In this document: positions 57,611 to 64,000 of the stretch, piece by piece
Position numbering within the stretch: position 1 is the stretch's first letter
Layout: each line of letters opens with the position of its first letter
DNA from: Ovis canadensis
Taxonomy: Eukaryota > Chordata > Mammalia > Artiodactyla > Bovidae
DNA: 64,000 nucleotides
Direction of reading: 5' to 3'
Assembly (NCBI RefSeq): GCF_042477335.2
Contig: NC_091255.1
Span: 45,300,501-45,364,500 of the forward strand
Position numbers and translations under genes: made by a program
The notes under the pieces: generated by a model
Database searches by the model: none
What the model was told of the DNA's origin: nothing
The model's input: the letters and a program-made list of their open reading frames with translations, nothing else

Positions 57611-60600
57611 TCAGTTCAGTTCAGTCGCTCAGTCATGTCTGACTCTTTGCGACCCCATGAACTGCAGCATGCCAGGTCTCCCTGTCCATCACCAACTCCC
57701 GAGTCCATCCAAACCCATGTCCATTGAGTCGGTAATGCCATCCAAACATCTCATCCTCCGTCATCCCCTTCTCCTCCTGCCCTCAGTCTTTCCCAGCATC
57801 AGGGTCTTTTCAGTGAGTCAGCTCTTTGCATCAGGTGGCCAAAGTATTGGAGTTTCAGCTTCAACATCAATCCTTCCAATGAACACCCAGGACTGATCTC
57901 CTTTAGGATGGACTGGTTGCAGTCCAAGGGACTCTCAAGAGTCTTCTCCAACACCACAGTTCAAAAGCGTCAATTCTTTGGCGCTCAGTTTTCTTTATAG
58001 TCCAACTCTCACATCCCTACATGACCACTGGAAAAACCATAGCCTTGACTAGACGGACCTTTGTTGGCAAAGTAATGTTTCTGCTTTTTAATATGCTATC
58101 TAGGTTGGTCATAACTTTCCTTCCAAGGAGTGAGCATCTTTCAATTTCATGGCTACAGTCACCATCTGCAGTGATTTTGGAGCCCAAAAAAATAAAGTCT
58201 GCCACTGTTTTCACTGTTTCTCGTCTATCTGCCATAAAGTGATGGAACCGGATGCCATGATCTTAGTTTTCTGAATGTTGAGCTTTAAGCCAACTTTTTC
58301 ACTCTCGTCTTTCACTTTCATCAAGAAGCTTTTTAGTTCTTCTTCACTTTCTGCCATAAGGGTGGTGTTATCTGCATATCTGAGATCATTGATATTTCTC
58401 CCAGCAATCTTGTTTCCAGCTTGTGCTTCCTCCAGCCCAGCGTTTCTCGTGATGTACTCTGCATATAAGTTAAATAAGCAGGGTGACAGTATACAGCCTT
58501 GATGTACTCCTTTTCCTATTTGGAACCAGTCTGTTGTTCCATGTCCAGTTCCTGACCTGCACACAGGTTTCTCAAGAGGCAGGTCAGGTGGTCTGGTATG
58601 CCAGTCTCTTTCAGAATTTTCCACAGTTTATTGTGATCCACATAGTCAAAGACTTTGGCATAGTGAATAAAGCAGAAATAGATATTTTTCTGGAACTCTC
58701 TTGCTTTTTCGATGATCCAGTGGATGTTGGCAATTGGATCTCTGGTTCCTCTGCCTTTTCTAAAACCAGCTTGAACATCTTGAAGTTCATGGTTCATGTA
58801 TTGTTGAAGCCTTGCTTGGAGAATTTTGAGCATTACTTTACTAGCTCAAAGTGAGATGAGTGCAATTGTGTGGTAGTTTGAGCATTCTTTGGCATTGCCT
58901 TTCTGTGGGATTGGAACGAAACTGACCTTTTCTAGTCCTGTGGCCACTGCTGAGTTTTCCAAATTTGCTGGCATATTGAGCACAGCACTTTCACAGCGTT
59001 GTCTTTCAGGATTTAAAATAGCTCAACTGGAATTCCATCAACTCCACTAGCTTTGTTCATAGTGATGAACACTTGACTTCACATTCCAGGATATCTGACT
59101 CTAGGTGAGTGATCACACCATCATGATTTTCTGGGTCGTGAAGATCTTTTTTGTACAGTTCTATGTATTCTTGCCACCTCTTCTTAATATCTTCTGCTTC
59201 TGTTAGGTCCATACCGTTTCTGTGCTTTATTGAGCCCATCTTTGCATACCAGATTGGCATACCAGACCACCTGACCTGCCTCTTGAGAAACCTGTGTGCA
59301 GGTCAGGAACTGGACATAGAAAAACAGACTGGTTCCAAATAGGAAAAGGAGTTCCTTTGGTATCTGTAGTTTTCTTGAAGAGATCTCTAGTCTTTCTCAT
59401 TCTGTTGTTTTCCTCTATTTCTTTGCATCGATCACTGAGGAAGGCTTTCTTATCTCTCCTTGCTATTCTTTGGAACTCTGCATTCACATGGGTATATCTT
59501 TCCTTTTCTCCTTTGCTTTTCTCTTCCCTTCTTTTCACAGCTATTTGTAAGACCTCCTCAGATAGCCATTTTGCTTTTTTGCATTTCTTTTTCTTGGGGA
59601 TGGTCTTGATTCCTGTCTCCTGCACAATGTCACGAACCTCCATCCATAGTTCATCAGGCACTCTGTCTATCAGATCTAGTCCCTTAAATCTATTTCTAAC
59701 TTCCACTGTATAGTCATAAGGGGTTTGATTTAGGTCATACCAGAATGGTCTAGTGGTTTTCTCCACTTTCTTCCATTTCAGTCTGAATTTGGCAATAAGG
59801 AGTTCATGATCCAAGCCACAGTCAGCTCCCAGTCTTATTTTTGCTGACTGTATAGAGCTTCTTCATCTTTGGCTGCAAAGAATATAATCAGTGTGATTTT
59901 GGTGTCAACCATCTGTTGATGTCCATGTGTAGAGTCTTCTCTTGTGTTGTTGGAAGAGGGTGTTTGCCATGACCAGTGCCTTCTCTTGGCAGAACTCTAT
60001 TAGCCTTTGCCCTGCTTCATTCTGTACTCCAAGGCCAAATTTGCCTGTTACTTCAGGTGTTTCTTGACTTCCTACTTTTGCATTCCAATCCCCTATAATG
60101 AAAAGGACATCTCTTTTGGGTGTTAGTTCTAGAAGGTCTTGTAGGTCTTCATAGAACTGTTCAACTTCAGCTTCTTCAGCATTACTGGTTGGGGCATAGA
60201 CTTGGATTACCGTGATATTGAATGGTTTGCCTTGGAAATGAACAGAGATCATTCTGTCCTTTTTGCGATTGCATCCAAGTACTGCATTTGGACTCTCTTA
60301 TTGACTATGATGGCTACTCCATTTCTTCTAAGGGATTCCTACCCACAGTAGTAGATATAATGGTCATCTGAGTTACATTCACCCATTCCAGTCCATCGTA
60401 GTTCACTGATTCCTAGAATGTTGATGTTCACTCGTGCCATCTCCTGTTGACCACTTCCAATTTGCCTTGATTCATGGACCTAACATTCCAGGTTCCTATG
60501 CAATATTGCTCTTTACAGCATCGAACCTTGCTTCTATCACCAGTCCCATTAACAACTGGGTGGTATTTTTGCTTTGGCTCCATCCCTTTATTCCTTCTGG

Positions 60601-61044
60601 AGTTAATTCTCCACTGATCTCCAGAAGCATATTGGGCACCTACAGACCTGCGGAGTTCCTTTTTCAGTATCCTGTCTTTTTGCCTTTTCATACTGTTTAT
60701 GGGGTTCTCAAGGCAAGAATACTGAAGCGGTTTGCCATTCCCTTCTCCAGTGGACCACAATCTGTCAGACCTCTCCACCATGACCCATCTGTCTTAGGTG
60801 GCCCCATACGGCATGGCTTAGTTTCATTGAGTTAGACAAGGCTGTGGTCCATGTGATCAGATTGGCTAGTTGTCTGTGATTGTAGTTTCAGTCTGTCTGC
60901 CCTCTGATCCCCTCTCTCAGTGCCTTCTGTCTTACTTGGGTTTCACTTACCTTGGATGTGGGGTCTCTCTTCACTGCTGCTCCAGCAAAGTGCAGCCACC
61001 GCCCCTTACCTTGGATGTGGGGTAGCTCCTCTCGGCCACTGCCC
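57611..61044 (-). repeat. Full-length BovB LINE (~3.4 kb), inactive
   Basis: It starts on the + strand with the reversed tail TTCAGTTCAGTCGCTCAGTC and extends to a GC-rich 5' end (CTCTCGGCCACTGCCC). A 9-bp perfect target-site duplication, CTGAGGTAT, lies at 57602-57610 and 61045-61053. The minus strand encodes an APE-type endonuclease (60252-59905: VIQVYAPTSNAEEAEVEQFY, FIIGDWNAKVGSQET, LYTWTS). A linker/RT region lies at 59814-59227 and 58833-58211, and the RT C-terminus at 58235-58017. Frameshifts, stops and an internal inverted segment make it non-autonomous. The RT box reads YADN. Confidence 0.94.
59244..59352 (+). repeat. Inverted duplicate segment inside the full-length BovB
   Basis: About 100 bp read in the opposite orientation to the surrounding BovB. 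They match the reverse complement of about 58508-58606 of the same element almost base for base, including the same 13-nt internal deletion (GTCAGGAACTGGACAT). The left junction carries GCATACCAGA twice, at 59244 and 59257. Confidence 0.88.
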
Positions 61045-64000
61045 CTGAGGTATAGAGAGGCTTTTTTTTAGTAACTTGCCTGAGATCATATAACTAGTAA
61101 CTACTGTGTTGTTCTAAGCAAAAAATCACTTGGTAAGCATGAAACTTAGCAAAGAGAAGTAAAAATCCTTGAAGCTAGTCTATCTGGATCATGATCTATT
61201 CACTCATTCCTTTTTCAATATTTACTGAGCACCTACTATTAGCTGGGCACTGCCTAAATACTTGGCTTACTAAGGTTAAGTGCCCTCCTGGGTCACTCAG
61301 TCTAGTGGGAAAGACATATAATTATAATAGCAAGAGAGCTACACTTTGAGAGTAAATAGGAAGGAAGCATTTCATTCTGCTTGGAAAGATTAGAGTAGCT
61401 GTTTACCTCTCCAAAGAAGAAAGAAAGGCGTTCTAGGTAGAGGAAACCTTAATGCAGAGATGGTATGGTCAAAACAGCTTACTCAGCAGGAATGAAATAA
61501 GAAAATCTTACAATTAAGGTAGTATTGCAGTATACGAATGTTCTGAATTAATTAAACTGGTTGTTGTTCCTGGAGATCAAGAGAAACAGACAAGCTTGGG
61601 ATGTATTTCTGAGGTAAAATTGATAAGACATGATGATTAAGTTGAGGGGGAGGTAGGGAAGTGAGGGAGAGTAAGAAGTTGAAGCTAATGTTTATAGCTT
61701 GAGTACTTAGATGAATGGTGGGATCACTGGAAGACAGCAGGTTTTTTGAGGAAGGATGGACCTCCATTTTGGACTTAACTTAGTTTGAGATGTCAACCAG
61801 ATAGCCATGTGACGTCTCATGGCAGGAAGTTGGTTTGCATTGCAGAAGAGCTAGGCAGGAGCGTCTGTGGTAACTATAAAGCCATAGAAATTACTGAAAT
61901 GGGGGTGATTATAGTGATTTTGATTGTCTAGAAGGCAGGGGCAAAAAAAAGAGGGACCATTATTCTTCTGTTTTCAGTAAATCCTTGTTAAATTTTTAGG
62001 TCCTTTTTTGTCTGCTTAAGTAAGTGCTTTAGTAATTCTTATTTGTGCTTATGTTAAAATGCACACAAAAACTGTTGTGTTTTGATTGTGGTGGTGGTTA
62101 CATGTCAATTTTGTCAAACAGTTTGTACACAGAAAGGTAAATTTTATTGTATTAAAAATTGCTAAATAAGTAAATTCATCCAGAGTTTATTCCAGAGTTC
62201 TGTGGATACTTATTTCTTTTTGAATATTTTTCTCTCAGGTATGTGTGGTAGGAATTGAAATAAGGTTATAATTTCATTCTAGAATAAAGAATGAGGATTT
62301 GTTGTTGTTGTTGTTTAGTCACTAAGTTGTGTCCGACTCTTTGTGACCCTGTGGATCCCGACTCTTTGCCAGGCCCCTCTCATAAAAATAGTTTGAATTA
62401 GCTAAAGTTGGGAAAGTCAAAGTTTATAGATATGAGATATTTATAGGAGTAATTGGGTTGATTATAAATTATGTGGAAGACCTAAAGACATTGAACTTGT
62501 AGTTTCCATTTTTAATAACTTGTTGTGCAGCAATGGAAAACTCAGACACCTCCCTTTTCTCTGTTCGACAGTGCCTTGACAGTGTTGCCTTGTAGGGAGT
62601 ATGTGGTCGTTAAAAACTTATAAAATGGGGGAAAGAAACACATTACTACTTACTTTTGGAAGTAATCTGCGTTACCTTATCTGACTGGATAAACTTTTCT
62701 GGCCAGTATGGACAGTAACCAATAAATACGCACATTGGTTGTCAGATTGTCTGCAGCCCATTTTGAACCATTATTTTCTTTTACATCATAGTCGTTTGCC
62801 ATTTAACATAGCAACTCAACTAATGATCGCTTTATTCTCGACAGTATGCGCAAGCTCAGTGTTAAACTGAGTGTCTTTGGGTTTGATTTTTGGTTTAGTT
62901 TCAAGTAGTCATTTTTCTCTTCTTGATCCATTGCCACTTAATACCAATCTCAAGTCCAAGAAACAGATTCTTAAGTGTCTTGGAAACAGTAGACTGTATT
63001 GAAAGGTGTAATTTCATCTCCACCTGAGACCTGCCTCTTTGGTTATGTGATTGTAATTTTTTTTTCTGTGGTTTATCATTTTTATTTGAAAACTGTTAAA
63101 CCTAAAATTTGTATCTACTAATTCGTGGAGTTCATTCTCTTAAATGGAACATTGAACTCCAATAGGTAGACTTTGCTAGTACCTGGAAGACTAATTTCAG
63201 TTGCAGCCAGTCTTAGAGGGCCTACAGGTAAGGGTTTTTTCTTTTTTCGATTGTTGTTGTTAGTGATGGCATTTTGTGACTTCCCACGTGATTTTTTTGA
63301 TAATATCACGGGCAGGATCCTTGCCAAGTAACCCTTATACTTGACTTCATGTCCCATTTAGTTCAACTGCTCCTTCCTTTCCCAATTGATGCCTTGTTGG
63401 ATACCTAGGTTATCTGCTCTGAACCCAGAGTCTGGAGTTGGACCCCACTGATAATTTGTGGTGTAGTCAGAGCAAGCACTAAGAAGACTTCTCTCGTTTT
63501 GAAAGATCCTTCTGGCCCTAGTGTGGGACTTGCTATGTTTGGTGAGTTTTACGTGTAGGTGTATGTAAGGTTGGCTTTGATTTGAGTGCTTCCTGTTGAT
63601 GCTTAAAACTGTGATGCTTTTTTATATTTTAGAGATCCCCTGATAAAAGAAGAAACTGGTGGCAGTTTTCTTAAGAGATTTAATATTGGGTGTGGTTGAT
63701 TTACTTGGGTGAGGAAAGGAAAAAATATGTCAGGAGTAATTTCATAGTGGGTGTTCCTAAACTGTTTTCCCACTTTTCTTATAAAATTAGAGGGAGCTTC
63801 TGTTGAAAACAGACATACTGCATTAGATATACCTCATTTTCCTGGTTTGAAAATTAAAAAAAAATTTTTTTTCTGCATTTCAGTGAAAGTCCCAAGTTGT
63901 TTCTCCCCCTATGGGATAGCATACTACAACTGCAGATGTAATAAGTATTTAAAATAGCACATTATAGAAAAGTAAACTTTTATATGTATCAGTTTTTAGA
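61045..64000 (+). other. SPOP: 3' end of window: SPOP intron 1 sequence
   Basis: Mostly AT-rich unique-looking sequence with a MIR-like stretch near 61200-61260 and a BovA fragment near 62300. Frames are short and unlike SPOP. I see no exon. Confidence 0.6.
62300..62384 (-). repeat. BovA/Bov-tA SINE fragment
   Basis: A (GTT)n start followed by TAGTCACTAAGTTGTGTCCG, ACTCTTTGTGACCC, then a broken GACTCTTTGCCAGGCCCCTC. About 85 bp; the rest is deleted. Confidence 0.75.

Larger units (their letters stand above)
57252..61110 (+). repeat. MIR SINE split by Bov-tA and full-length BovB
   Basis: Three pieces read as one MIR. 57252-57312 has TGATGTTTACTGAGCACTTA. 57533-57610 has AGCTCATTTAATTTTCACAG and TTTTACAGGTGAGGAGTCTG. 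61045-61110 has AGAGAGGC and TAACTTGCCTGAGATCATA. The gaps are the Bov-tA at 57313 and the BovB at 57611. Confidence 0.75.
34788..64000 (+). other. SPOP: SPOP intron 1 (partial)
   Basis: This is everything downstream of the exon 1 donor. I looked for the SPOP start region (MSRVPSPPPPAEM) in the open frames and did not find it, so the coding exons lie beyond the window. Alternative 5' UTR exons may exist but cannot be recognised. Content is mostly LINEs and SINEs listed individually; stretches near 35.2-36.1, 45.7-46.2, 48.7-49.0 and 61.2-64.0 kb look mostly unique. Confidence 0.65.

Overview
The window is nuclear DNA of a pecoran ruminant, most likely a bovid. The basis is the dense set of ruminant repeats (BovB LINEs, Bov-tA/BovA SINEs, tRNA-Glu-derived CHR SINEs, ruminant L1 3' ends) around genes with spliced mammalian structure. 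The gene order FAM117A - SLC35B1 - SPOP, all on the + strand, matches the block I know from human chromosome 17q21.33 (and cattle chromosome 19). Species cannot be fixed from sequence alone.

Layout: (1) 1-8.6 kb holds the last five coding exons of FAM117A (299 codons to the stop at 7652) and its 3' UTR with an AATAAA at 8573. (2) 8.6-10.4 kb is a short intergenic stretch with MIR relics. A CTCF-like motif and a CCAAT/CRE-rich promoter with unfolded-protein-response-like elements follow. (3) 10.97-17.46 kb holds the complete nine-exon SLC35B1 gene. All splice phases agree and give 322 aa, the same length as the human protein. A dead RPL10 retrocopy lies in intron 5. (4) 17.5-34.3 kb is intergenic, with SINEs, old L2/MIR, a ruminant L1 stub with a perfect 18-bp target-site duplication, and a second CTCF-like motif. 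I recognise no gene there. (5) 34.3-34.8 kb is a CpG-rich promoter and the first (5' UTR) exon of SPOP. (6) 34.8-64.0 kb is SPOP intron 1, with no SPOP coding exon reached. It is heavily loaded with retrotransposons, including six BovB copies, one full-length.

The three genes are independent housekeeping-type genes. FAM117A is a poorly characterised soluble protein. SLC35B1 is the ten-helix ER nucleotide transporter that brings ATP into the ER lumen. SPOP is the substrate adaptor of CUL3 ubiquitin ligases.

I found no new protein system, CRISPR array, or cellular non-coding RNA gene. The most interesting structure is in the repeats. One is a full-length BovB carrying an inverted copy of part of itself, probably from template switching, and sitting inside an ancient MIR. 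Another is a large convergent BovB pair able to form intronic double-stranded RNA. Others are nested insertions with both target-site duplications readable, a decayed hAT transposase, and a possible ER-stress element upstream of SLC35B1. No alignment or search was run; family assignments rest on recognition.
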